From NCBI GenBank assembly GCA_037349315.1, contig JBAIAC010000221.1:248001-312000 (forward strand): a DNA stretch of 64,000 nucleotides. The letters are read 5' to 3'. This document shows positions 34,801-46,800 of the stretch, piece after piece. Source of the DNA: Chelydra serpentina (Eukaryota; Chordata; Testudines; Chelydridae). A program made the position numbers and the translations under genes. Positions within the stretch are counted from its first letter, which is position 1; each line of letters opens with the position of its first letter. Under the pieces are notes generated by a model. The model did no database searches. It had not been told where the DNA came from and was given only the letters and a program-made list of their open reading frames with translations.

Positions 34801-35238
34801 GTTTCATTCTTTCATTAAAACTAACCCAGCCTTGTTAATTGGTTGGGTAACTTCATTTACGGGAGTGGACTGTTGTATGTTGAGAAGAGGGCTGGACAAT
34901 GCAGAACCATCCAGGACTGGGAGTGTGCTGGGGTCACCCTGTAGGTTGTAACCAAGGCTGGTGGAAGCCAGAGTGCGGCTGGTGTTTGCTGACAGGCTGC
35001 TGGGGTCAGATCTGCTGGCCCAGGGCTGTAGCTACACACACACACAGACACTCGGTGTCACCGGCCTGCTGGCAGGCTGTTTGTGAGGAGCCCAGGTTGG
35101 GAGCTACAGCAGCAAAGCACCGTGAGGCACTAGTTGCAGGCAAGTGGTGACACAGCCCCTCACTGCTCCAGATTGCACCCTGGAATGTCCTACAGGCTCC
35201 TCATCCTCACGGCCAGCCTGATGCTGCTTCCGCCAACC
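31805..35238. other. Probable 5' intron of the SLC52A2-like gene
   Basis: No coding exon is supported. The block 34100-34870 is AT-richer and ends in a GTAAATAAACAAACTGG / CATTAAAACTAACCC segment resembling the 3' part of an LTR or other retroelement, family not identified. Confidence 0.35.
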
Positions 35239-35415
35239 CAGCGGTGGCCAACCTGTGGCTCCGGAGCCGCATGCAGCTCTTCAGAGGTTAATATGCGGCT
35301 CCTTGGATAGGCACCGACTCCGGGGCTGGAGCTACAGGCGCCAACTGTCCAATGTGCCGGGGGTGCTCACTGCTCAAGCCCTGGCTCCTTCTCAGGCTCA
35401 GGTTGGCCTCCCCTG
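35239..35415. mobile_element. Small hAT MITE with nested MITE piece
   Basis: The left end is CAGCGGTGGCCAACCTG (35239-35255). The right end, read from 35415 on the other strand, is CAGGGGAGGCCAACCTG, so 15 of 17 bases match. The 8-bp flanks cgccaacc and ctctaacc agree at 6 of 8. Inside, about 35306-35400, lies a segment beginning TAGGCACCGACTCCGGGGCT, like the end of the MITE at 508-1001. Confidence 0.7.
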
Positions 35416-35423
35416 CTCTAACC

Positions 35424-37079
35424 CCTCCAGGGTGTTAATCTCAGGGGGCCATGGGACAAGGCAAGTCACTGTAGTGTTACTGGAGCAATAGTCCTGTACT
35501 GCACCCTTGGGAGGACCTACTGGCAGTCACCCTGTGGCAGCCGGCACAGAGCGGGCGTGTCAGAAGTCAGGATGGCGGATCCCTTTGGAATCCTGCAATT
35601 AAAAAGAGCCCCCTGCTCAACTGCACTGATACAGAATGGGAGTGTGTGTGTGTGGAACAACTGGCTGTTCCTGTTGCAAGGAAAGAGTGGGTAAGTCAAG
35701 AATGCAGAGCTGCCCCGGAAATCCACACAGCCCAGCACGTCTCAGGAATTCACGGTCAAAAGCTCGTCAGGGCACGGAGCGTGCTGCGCTCCAGAGCCGA
35801 GTGCCAGGTGCTCTCCTGGTGCTGCAGTCAGCGCACCTCGCCAAACCCGGCCGTTTCAGAGAAGTGCACCGCTCCTTCCCCTCCAGCAGCGTGCGCCGCA
35901 CCAATTGTGCAACGGGGCCTGGGGGAAGTTGTGCAATGGGCGTTTCTGAGCGGGCAGAGAGAAGATTCCCAAAAACACAAGATCCACCCGCTCCCAGTTG
36001 AACACGTCAGCGACCAACGTCAGCCCCGGTTGCAAAGCTGTCAGCAGCTTCCAGATCCAGCCCCAGCACTGACCTCCCTGCCCCGCCTGCCGCAGGAAGC
36101 TGCTCCACAAACCAGGACTTCCTTTAACCTGAGCAAAATGGCCCTGCCACTAGTGTCCCTGCGTAACTCCAGGGGCTCAGCTTATGGGAGAAAGAAGAAG
36201 GCTGGATGGATCAGTTCTCATTCATCCTAGTGCTAAGTTACCCCATCGTACCTCTGGCCATCCTCAGTGCCCTTCTCTGCAACTTTGCAGCCTCAGGAGA
36301 CTCTTCCTTACGGTTGGGAGACAGCCAGCCAGCCCATGAGATGAGACTCCAGCACCACTCCAGGTGCCCAATACCTCCTGAGTTCCCTCCTGGCAAGTCC
36401 TGGAAGTGCAGAGCCCGTCAGCGTGAGACACCATCTCTGCCAGTGCACCGTGCCTCACACATGGCCACACTCAATCCCACCTGCCCAGTCCTTTCCTGTG
36501 CGCACACCCTCCTGGCGCTGCACCTCTCACACACCTTAGTGGTGAATTTCATCAACCCGCAGTCACGCCCTCCTCTACATCATTCACATGGACATGGGAC
36601 AGCCCAGGGCCCAACACCCAGACAAGTCACCCACTATTAACCTCTATCCAAACAGGCCGGCTGCTGCTCACCACCGCTCCCTGCTTCGCCCCACCCAGCG
36701 GCCAACACACCACAAGGCTTCCCCGCCTACCGAGGGTTATTCATTTCTCCGAACAGCTTTTTATGGAGAAGCCTTATCAAGAGTGTTGTGAAATCCCCAC
36801 CAAGCACCCAATGGACCCCTCTTATCTGCTAGTTGATTGGCTTCTTCTGAGCACCCCAGCCAGCCGGTCAGAGCTGCCTGATTGAGGACTGAGCTGCCTG
36901 GATCCCGACCAGGGACCCCCACTCCTTATGGCCTGTGTTATTCAGGAGTTGTGTCTGCCAGTGGGTCTCAACCGGGGTCCGTGTGCCCCGGGGGTGCTGA
37001 CAGGTCCTGCGGGGGCCCATCAACCCCTCTAGAGATTAGCCTGATTCTACAACCGGCTGCAGCGAAAGCCCTGGGGGGA
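35424..37079. other. No gene recognised; hAT-like end at about 36959
   Basis: No supported coding exon. CAGTGGGTCTCAACCGGGGT at about 36959 looks like one end of another hAT-type element, but I found no matching second end. Confidence 0.3.
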
Positions 37080-37740
37080 GTCAGCCAAACTCAACCCTCA
37101 CACAGGGACTGTCGACGGGGCTCTGGGTGCTGGGCCCGGAGATGCACGGGAGACAGTTACCCGCCCGGGGACTGACCGGGGGCCGGCTCTGGGAGCGAGG
37201 TGAAGCCGGGGGGGGAGCCCGGAGAGCCCCGCACACAGACACAGCAGCGGCGCTGGGGGCTGCGAGCCCCGCGCTGCCCCTGGCCGGGCTCTGGCTACGC
37301 TAGACCGGGGGGGGGGGGGTCTGGGGGCTTTCCCAGCCCCGCCCCCCCGGGGCAGGAGTCACCCCAGGCCGGGCCCCGGCTCTGCTCCTGCCCCCCTGGG
37401 GCCCCCCCCGGAGCCCCGGGCACAGCTACAGGCCGCCAACGCTGCGGGGCCCCTGGGCCCGTCCCGCCCCACAGGCCCCCCCCGGACCCCCCACCCCGCT
37501 CTCTCTCACTCGCACGCGGCTCCAGGCTCCTTCCCGGTTCCCCGAGCGAGGGTGGCCCCGCCCCGGAAGTGACGGACCCGGGAGGGCGCCGCAACATCCG
37601 GCCTGGCGAGGCCCCTGACTGAGGAGCGGGCGGCGCGCGCGGGGATCCCGGTCAGCAGCGCGCGGCTCCCCTGCCCCTTCCCAGAATCCTCAGCGCGGGA
37701 CCCCTGGGTTCCACCCGCCCGGAATCCCCGGTACCGCGTC
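37080..37740. promoter_or_regulatory. CpG-rich shared promoter region (SLC52A2-like / FBXL6)
   Basis: A dense CpG block lies between two divergently transcribed genes. It contains CCGGAAGTGACG (37563-37574, a strong ETS/GABP-type site joined to TGACG), CATCCGG (37595-37601, a second ETS core on the other strand) and a GCCCCGCCCC Sp/KLF box at about 37556. I see no TATA box. On the minus strand GCGTGCGA^GTGAGAG (donor at about 37509) would suit a non-coding first exon of the SLC52A2-like gene. FBXL6 and SLC52A2 are also head to head in human. Transcription starts are inferred, not seen. Confidence 0.65.
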
Positions 37741-39680
37741 ACCCCGGGGCCTCCCCTCCCCCCTTCTCACCCCCTCTCCCACCCCACACCCCCCCACCCC
37801 GAGTCCCGTCCCCCAGCCCGCCCCTCCCCACCTCGAGTCCCGCCCCCACCCCGAGTCCCGCTCCCCATCTCCATCTCACTCACTCCCACCCTGAGTCCCG
37901 TCCCCCACCCCTCCCCCTCCCTCACCTGAGTCCTTCCCCCATCTCACTCCCCCTCCCACCCCGAGTCCCGTCCCCCACCTCTCCCCATCTCACTCCCCCT
38001 CCCACCCCGAGTCCCGTCCCCCACCTCTCCCCATCTCACTCCCCCTCCCACCCCGAGTCCCGTCCCCCACCTCTCCCCATCTCACTCCCCCTCCCACCCC
38101 GAGTCCCGTCCCCCACCTCTCCCCATCTCACTCCCCCTCCCACCCCGAGTCCCGTCCCCCACCTCTCCCCCTCCCTCACCTGAGTCCCTCCCCATCTCAC
38201 TCCCCCTCCCACCCCGAGTCCCGTCCCCCACCTCTCCCCATCTCACTCCCCCTCCCACCCCGAGTCCCGTCCCCCACCTCTCCCCATCTCACTCCCCCTC
38301 CCACCCCGAGTCCCGTCCCCCACCTCTCCCCATCTCACTCCCCCTCCCACCCCGAGTCCCGTCCCCCACCTCTCCCCCATCTCACTCCCCCTCCCACCCC
38401 GAGTCCCGTCCCCCACCCCTCCCCCATCTCACTCCCCCTCCCACCCCGAGTCCCGTCCCCCACCTCTCCCCCTCCCTCACCTGAGTCCCTCCCCCATCTC
38501 ACTCTCCCTCCCACCCCGAGTCCCGTCCCCCACCCCTCCCCCATCTCACTCCCCCTCCCATCCCGAGTCCCGTCCCCCACCTCTCCCCCATCTCACTCCC
38601 CCTCCCACCCCGAGTCCCGTCCCCCACCCCTCCCCCATCTCACTCCCCCTCCCACTCCGAGTCCCGTCCCCCACCTCTCCCCATCTCACTCCCCCTCCCA
38701 CCCCGAGTCCCGTCCCCCACCTCTCCCCATCTCACTCCCCCTCCCACCCCGAGTCCCGTCCCCCACCTCTCCCCATCTCACTCCCCCTCCCACCCCGAGT
38801 CCCGTCCCCCACCTCTCCCCATCTCACTCCCCCTCCCACCCCGAGTCCCGTCCCCCACCTCTCCCCATCTCACTCCCCCTCCCACCCCGAGTCCCGTCCC
38901 CCACCTCTCCCCATCTCACTCCCCCTCCCACCCCGAGTCCCGTCCCCCACCTCTCCCCCTCCCTCACCTGAGTCCCTCCCCCATCTCACTCTCCCTCCCA
39001 CCCCGAGTCCCGTCCCCCACCCCTCCCCCATCTCACTCCCCCTCCCATCCCGAGTCCCGTCCCCCACCTCTCCCCCATCTCACTCCCCCTCCCATCCCGA
39101 GTCCCGTCCCCCACCTCTCCCCCATCTCACTCCCCCTCCCACCCCGAGTCCCGTCCCCCACCCCTCCCCCATCTCACTCCCCCTCCCACTCCGAGTCCCG
39201 TCCCCCACCCCTCCCCCATCTCACTCCCCCTCCCACCCCGAGTCCCGTCCCCCACCTCTCCCCCTCCCTCACCTGAGTCCCTCCCCCATCTCACTCTCCC
39301 TCCCACCCCGAGTCCCGTCCCCCACCTCTCCCCATCTCACTCCCCCTCCCACCCCGAGTCCCGTCCCCCACCTCTCCCCATCTCACTCCCCCTCCCACCC
39401 CGAGTCCCGTCCCCCACCCTTCCCCCTCTCACTCCTCCCCACCCCTCTCACTCCCCCTCCCACCCCGAGTCCCATCCCCTACCTCTCCCCCTCCCTTACC
39501 TGAGTCCCTCCCCCATCTCACTCCCTCCCCCACCCTGAGTCCTGTCCCCCACCCCGAGTCCCGTCCCCCCTCCTCCCCCGAGTCCTGTCCCTCACTTCGC
39601 CCCCTCTCACCCCCCCCACCCCGAGTCCCATCCCTCCTCCTCCCGCTCCCTCACCTGAGTCCCGCCCCCATCTCCAGCTC
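37741..39680. repeat. 46-bp C-rich minisatellite, about 40 copies
   Basis: The unit is about 46 bp: CTCCCCATCTCACTCCCCCT, then CCCACCCCGAGTCCCGTCCCC. A variant module CCTCCCTCACCTGAGTCC recurs irregularly (about 37915, 38165, 38470, 38958, 39262, 39485, 39645). The module plus its following units is repeated almost unchanged about 487 bp apart (around 38480 and 38967), so blocks larger than one unit have been duplicated. The plus strand is almost pure C/T with A/G only in fixed positions. It lies between the promoter and the FBXL6 coding start. Confidence 0.95.
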
Positions 39681-40873
39681 ACACCCTCCCTCACCTTGAG
39701 TCCTGTCCCCCACTTCTCCCCCTCTCATTCCCCCTCCCACCCCTCCCTCACCCAAGTCCCACCCCTCCCTCACCCAAGTCCCACCCCCCCACTCTTCCCC
39801 CACCGCTCCCCCTTCTCACCCCCCTCTCCCATTAAGTTTCCTGTGTGGAGCGGGCTCCCTCGGAGCTCAACAGGTCTGGGCTCCCGGGTTGCAGATTCAG
39901 GTCTTGTGTCCTCGCCTCCCCCGTAGGATCAACCGTCCCACTGAGCCGGACCCAGCAGCGTGGGGCTCCCAGCAGGGCTTCGTGCAGGAGGATCCCAGCC
40001 CCTCCCCCGGCGCTGATCTGAAGCAGTGCCATCCTCTGGCTAGGGCAGGGAGAGCGCCCCTCTGTCTCCGGTGCTGGCAAGCCGCCACCAGTACATTCAC
40101 CCACCGCATTGACATAAGCACAGATTAGCCCCCAGTGCTACGCCGCACGTCCACTCCCATGGCAGATCAGAAATGGGGCGCAGGGCTGTGGGTGACCCCA
40201 GGGTGAGAAGCCCTGAAGAATGGCAGATGTCTCCAGGGGCGCTGACAGGAGTTCATTGGGAGCTGTGTGGAAGAAGCGGGAAGTTAGGGTCGTGCATGGT
40301 AAAGGAGGGCAGCAGGGAGAGGAGGGATTGGAACAGTAATACTTTATTTCCCCTGTCGATCTCTCTGTGCTCTGGGTAGGTCACCCCCTTTGTGTTGGGT
40401 TGGAGTCTTTCTAGAAGATACGCTCTAGTTCAGGCTGGATCCAGACTCTCACTGGGTAGGGTTCTCTGGCCTGTGCTATGCAGGAGTTCGGACTAGCTGG
40501 TCAGAATGGTCCCTTCTGTCCGTAAAATCCATTAATCGTCATTCCCAATTTACAGCTGGGGAAACGGAGTTGCAGAGAGGTGATGTGTGTCACCTGGGGT
40601 CGAACATCACCATCAGAGCTGGGAACAGAACACACATCCCATCATTTCGAGCGCCACGCCCTGTCCACTGGTGAACACTCGGAGGCTGGAACCAATGAAA
40701 GATTCAGCTTTTGTCCTTGGCCTGTGTTGGTTTTCACTTAGATGCCGGGGTTCCTCAGTAGGAACATGCGGCAAGTACCCGAACGCTCCTAGCAGTGATT
40801 GTCACCTGTCTTTTTTGCCATAAATGTGCAGCCAGATTGTCCCTGTCGATTAACCCAGTCTATACGGGCTACT
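39681..40873. other. FBXL6 upstream region with SINE/MIR remnants
   Basis: At about 40420-40535 is a CR1-like SINE tail (CTATGCAGGAGTTCGGACTA, AATGGTCCCTTCTGTCC). At about 40540-40670 is an antisense MIR-like piece (TTTACAGCTGGGGAAACGGA). A possible acceptor AACCCAG at about 40851-40857 precedes the FBXL6 start. Confidence 0.5.
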
Positions 40874-43800
40874 ATGGAAGAGCCCAGGACAGCAGAGTAC
40901 TTGAGAGAGGCTGGGGCTTCTTCAGAGCCATCCGGCACAGGGCAGAATGCTTCCAAGAAGCGGAGAACCACGGCAAGTGGGAGACCAGGAGATGCCAGCA
41001 AGGCCTCTAAAAAGAAGAAGGCTTTCAAGCCCCGCAGGAGAGTGGCCCCGGATTACTTTGTTCATGAGACGGACAATGACATGCTGCTGATTATTTCCAA
41101 CATAGGCGATGGGCAAGACCGCCCTCCCAGGAAAGTGGCAAAGAGAAAGCACCAAGTGCCAGCAAAGAAGCAGCAGCTGCAGCGTGTCCTAAGGCCCGGC
41201 GTGGCAGGAGCGAGGAAGAGAGAGAAAGGAGGGGCTCCTGCTGCAAAGGAGCCTGTGCTTGGGGGCCAGGCTGAGGAAAGCGGGGCAGCTGCTGGGGCCT
41301 CCTGGGGAGAGCGCCTCCCCGTAGAAATCCTGGTGCGGATCTTCCAGTCTCTGGTGGCATCTGAGGGGGCCGTGCCCTTGCTCTGCAGGTATGTGGAGGC
41401 TGGGAAGTGGGTTAGTGAGGACCATTCGCTCAGCACGGTGCAGTCACTCAGGGCTACGGGAACAAGCTCGCGGGCTTCCTTCTCTATTTGGGCTAGCCTT
41501 CCATCCTTGCTTCCTGCTTTGCTGGGGTCGGGGGGAAGGGAGGGCCGGGGTGAGGAGAGGAAGGATGGTCCAGTGGTGAGGGCACTAGCTTGGGACTTTG
41601 GTTCCACTCAGATGATCACAGTGGTCCCTTCCGGCCTTGGAATCTATGAATTCCTTGCTCTGCCACAGACTTTCTGGGTGACGCTGGGCAAGTCACTTAG
41701 GGCCAGCTTTGAAATCAATGGGAGTTACTTTCTAGACGCCTTTGAAAATCCCACTAGGCACCTAAATACCTTTAAAAATCTGGCTCTTCGTCTCTCTCTG
41801 CCCAAGTTCCCTTTCTCTCCAGAGGGGACAATAGCTGTGCCTTGCCTCCCAGGGCCGTTTGTGAGGACAAATTGCTAAATCCATTGAAAAGTGTACAATG
41901 CTCAGATCCTCTGGTGATGGGGGCCGTACAATGTATTCATTAAAATGGAATAAAGGGGCCCAAAGACTCAAGCGTGTTAACACTACGCTGTACCTGTCCA
42001 GCATTAAATCGTGTTGAACAAGGTTTGGGGTTTGGTACACAGAAACCTCACCCTGCATAGTCCCATGGCAAACACCCCATTAAATGTCCTTTTCACCCTT
42101 TATTAAAGACAGAAAAGAAGGGAGTGGGATAAAAAGTGAAAGCATTTGAAATGTCAGATCTTAATAATTTTAACACATCCTTTGTTCCCTTTCCCTTTAG
42201 CTGGGGCGAGTTTTTAGAAACAACCCCCCGTTTGACACTCGACTGGTGTTAAAGATGGCAATAACTGTCCTTGGGGGAAGAGAGAAGATGTTAGTAGAGA
42301 TGGGCTGGAGCTGGCATTGCGGCTGATGTTAAAGTCCAGTCCCGTTCCCTAAAAGACAAAACAAGACACATACACTCAAGAGGGAAGGAAAAAAGAGCAG
42401 CAAAGATGCAGCTCCTGTCTCTGGTGCTGACTGTCACTTGCAGAGTCCCTGCTGGAGAAACACAGACCCAGCCCACAGTCGGATCAGCCACTCTGAGACC
42501 CGGCAAGCTTGTACCAGCCTCAGGCTGTTCAGGGAGTTGCTTTCAGCTGCCTCTCGTCACAGCTCACAGCAGTGTTGCAGAATGAGCAGTCTTGTCTAAC
42601 TAAGCCAGACGTTTGTTAGACAGAAGGCAAAAGGAGAACGATAGGAAAGAAAAGAAATAAGATGGGGAAGGAAAAGGACAGGTTAGGTTTGAGGGAGGGG
42701 GGTGTCTTGCATCCCAGGTGGTATTCAGGATTCAGCCAGCGTTGGTAGAGGTGATGGTGCCATCAGGGTCCCTCTCTCTGGCCCACTCTGGTCAGGACAT
42801 GTGTCAGGATTAGGATGAAGAAGGCACAGTGGTGTCCCGCTAGGTCCCAGGAGACTGTGCGTGTGGCAGCCGTGATGATGAAGTTTGCTCCTTCCCCATC
42901 ACTCAGTGAGCCGGTGTTCCCATCCCCTCCTTTCAGGCAGCCACTGCTGTGATCGCTGCCTTTTCACACCCTTGTTTGTTGCGAGATGTTATTGTGAGAC
43001 AATCATTCACTCACTTTTCAGCCCACAATCGGGGTAACTTTGTAGGCTCAGTTATCACAACACACGTTCGTACCGAAGATAGACAGAGGGTAGCAAGGTG
43101 ATGTGGTGGGATCGCAGGGTTATCCTCTCTGATTCCAGGTCCAAGCCGGTCCCTTCGCTCATCGCAAGCTGGCTGTAACAGCAGGCACTGCAAGCTGACC
43201 CTCCTGGCTCTGCAGGCCGAGCTAGACGCTCTCTGCCTCTGACAACGGCGCCACCGATGCAGGTTCTGCAGCAGGGAGCCAGCTGCCAATTCTGCTGGCG
43301 TTGGGGGAGGCAGAATCAAATGCTGCTCAGGATTGCATGGCCGCATTGGCCCCACATGCTGCCCTGGCCCATTGGAACGAATGCTCAGTAGAGCCGATCT
43401 TCGAGACCTACCAGGAACTGGGCAGTTTTGTACAAAGGGGGCATTTTGCTGACCCACAGCCTTATGCCTAGAGTGGTGGGATTCACTTACCAGAGTAGTC
43501 CAGGGCCCCTGGCATTGTGTGTCATATCACTGGCGTGGCTTTGAACTCGATTGTAAAGCAGTAGTCCAGGAAGAGACGACAGGCGGCCGTGAGGGCTCTT
43601 CTCCCAGAGCTTAGAAACCCCTCACTTGACAAGTCTCTAAGGTGTTTCCGAGGCTCCTTTCACCACGCAGCATATCAGCAGTGATCTCCCCTCGGGTCTC
43701 TACACCTTCCCAGGTCCCACCTGGTGGGCTAACCAGATCAGTAGTGAGGTAGCCCTAGGCCTCAAGGGGTCAGCCTGCAGCCCCTGCGTTATGGGCCTCC

Positions 43801-46800
43801 ATTCTCCCCAGGGGAATCTTACATTGACATTCTGCACAGGTGCCCTGTGCCCCCAGCCTCTGAGCACTTGAACCAATGTAAATGGGCTCAGAAGGGTTAG
43901 ATTTGTATTGGTAAGTAGCGGTAAAGGTCGATTTCAGCATGCGCACCCGCAAACCGAGGAAAAGGTATTCCCAGCGCTAATAATCAACTTGTACAGACAG
44001 GCAAAGTGTATAAAGTGTGCTTAATGCTAGTGCTGAGCTGGAGCAGAGGTGCCATTTAGGTAGCTTTAACTTTTGACTCTCAACAGCTACTTTGTTAAAT
44101 AATGATTGTCTGTGCTCAAGCCCCGCCCCCCATAATTTCACACAACCGTGGAAATGTAAATTGGTGAAAGTCTAAAAAAAGGCTTAAAAATAAACAGAAT
44201 CATAGAACGGAAGGACCGGCAGGGACCTGAGAGGTCAGATAGTCCCGTCCCCTGCACTCCTGGCAGGACTAAGTATTAGCCAGACCATTGATATGTGTGA
44301 GAATTATAAAGAATAAAAAGTGAATTCTGCCAAGCCAAAATATAAACCTCCCAGAGCAGGGCCTGGCTGATAAGTCCAGGGTGTCACTGGGGGCTGGGGG
44401 CAAACCAACCACCACCCCTGTCATCTCAGTCCCCAGAGCCCCGCTGTAAACCAACGGACTGAGAAGGACACCTGGGACCAAAATCAGTCCTGGGGTAAGC
44501 GCTTGCAGCTCCCTGCTGAAGTCACCAGGTGTTGCTGCCACCTACTCCATGGCTGAATTTGACCCAGTAGCTTGGTCCTGGCCTTGAGGGATGTCACCAA
44601 TGTGCGCTGGCACTCAACAAGGAGGATGGGCCGGAGTGTACTCCTTAGTGGAGATGGCATGTGATACCTATTGGTCAGTCTCGGGCACCTCAGTGGCATG
44701 GACAGCTGGCCCTAGAATGTGCAAGGTTTGAAAGCCCACGAGCAAGGCCTTGACAAGGGCCTGGTGGCTAATGGGTGGCCAGTGACACTCACGGAGTGTG
44801 TGAATCACTGACTGTCCATGGGCAGAGGCCCTGGAACCTGCACACGGCCTGTTCTGCCTCCACTCCAGCCTGAGGGGCATTTCCAGGGGGCTCCCAGCGA
44901 CACTCATTGCTGTACTGGGACACAGACTAAGGTGGACAGGCTGGGGGGAGGGGTCTGACCTGCCCCAAAAGCTCTGCCTGAACATTAGCAGCAGCTCTCA
45001 CCTGCTGGCGGTGGGCCCCCGGGGGCCCGCCGTGCTGAGATGGCTCTAGTCCCACATCCGCTACGTGTCTGACCTGGCGTGTGCCATTGCAGTGACGGGT
45101 GTCTCCATTCCCAGGGTGGCCCGTGTGTGCCGGCTGTGGTACGGGGCAGCCTCCAATCCCGTGCTCTGGCAGAAGGTGTCAATCGGCTTCTGCTGGGTGG
45201 AGCCTGGCAAAAAGCAGCCTCCCCAGACCGAGAAGCGAATCCTCAGCACGATGGAGTGGCTGGTCCTGAACAGGTGGGTGCTGCGTTAGAGATGGGGGGT
45301 GTCCCGTTCCCTGTGCATGACACATGCCCTGGCCCTCTCCTGCTGTGTCACCCCCACATTCCTTCCCACTCCAGCTCCCCTTAGGGGCTGTACGTTGTGC
45401 TGCCCCTACCCCTTCTCCCCCTACCCCTTCTCCCCCCTCCTCCCTTTCTCCCCTCCTTTCCTAGGACAGCTGGATGCATGCTGGCTCACGGCAGATTAAC
45501 TCTGTTTCCTCCACGCAGGTTTTCACTTCTCCGGGACTTTGCTCTGTGCCACTGGAAGAGCCACGTGCCCGTTGTCCTGCAGGTGAGACGGCAGGGGTCA
45601 GTTTGGCGTGATACTATGCCATCCTTTGGTGGCTGCTCCCCAGGGGCAATGCCCTTCTGCCCTGCCCGCTCCGATCCCTGGTTTTGGATGGATGTAGCCA
45701 TAGCTCTAAGAACAGGAGGCTTTCTGCGGCTAAGAGCCAGGGGTACAAAGTTCTGTCCGTTTCATGCAAAGGCTACCAGCCCTCGGGCCCCGAGTTCGGG
45801 GCCCTCTCTGCGGTCAGTCACACAGCGCCTGTCAGCCTGGAAGAACTGAGGTCAGAATCGTCTTCCTCGCAGCGAGGTGGAGAACGTGAATGCCCCAGCC
45901 CGTGTGTCGCCAGGGCCGGCTGGCTAACCGCCCTCTCGTTACAGGCCCTTGCGGAATCCTGCCCCCTGCTCGTCTCCCTCAAGCTGACCCACTGCAGTGG
46001 AGTGACCACCAAGTCCCTGAGCGCGCTGGCCGAACGCTGCCCCCGGCTGGAAAGCTTAAATCTGCAGAATTCCCAGGTAGGGGCGTGCGGGGCCCTGCTG
46101 AGCCGAGGGGGAGATGGGGTCCGTTTTGGCCAGGGATCCCCTGAGGCCCTCCCAGAAATACAAGGGTGTCGTCCAACGGGGCGATGCTGCAGCCACATCA
46201 CTATTGCTGCCTGCTGGGGGGGTGAGTCTAGGAAATGTGTCGTAAGGCCCATCCTGCCCGGCCCCCCCAGGGGAGCAATGTGTGCCCTGCCAGAGAGCAG
46301 CCATCTGCCAGCCCTCTGGTCTCGAGGAACGGGAGAACACTGAGCTACAGCCAGTCAAACCCACCACGCCGGCTCCGAAACCGTCAACTCCATTGCATGG
46401 GACAGCGCCCAGCCCCCTCCCAGACATGGCCTGACGAGCCCCTGACCCCCTCCCAGTATTGCTCACCCAGACGGGGGCTTCCTAATCTGTAGCCCACAGC
46501 TGTGTACAGTAGCGGATCTTTCTGTGTGGCTAATAGCCAGCCCCTCCTCATGGCTTGGAGGACGGTGCATGACGTTTGGCTGCCAAGTGCTGGGTAGTAA
46601 CTGCGTGACCTCTGGCTCGTTCCCAGGTTGACTCCTCAGCTGTGGTGAGCTTTCTGGAGGCCGCTGGCTCTCGGATCCGGCAGCTCTGGCTGACGTACAG
46701 CAGCCGAATGAATGCCATCGTTGCCACGCTCTTGGTAAGCCTGGCAAAGGCCGCCGGGGGAGGGGGAGTTGTAGAGGGGCTCGCCTTGCCCGAGCGGTCC

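Noticed and set aside
41389..41878. Extension of the first FBXL6 exon as a 359-codon ORF
   Set aside because: TGCAG^GTATGTGG at 41388 is a clear donor, and downstream codons enter SINE/MIR sequence; splicing to 45115 restores the F-box.
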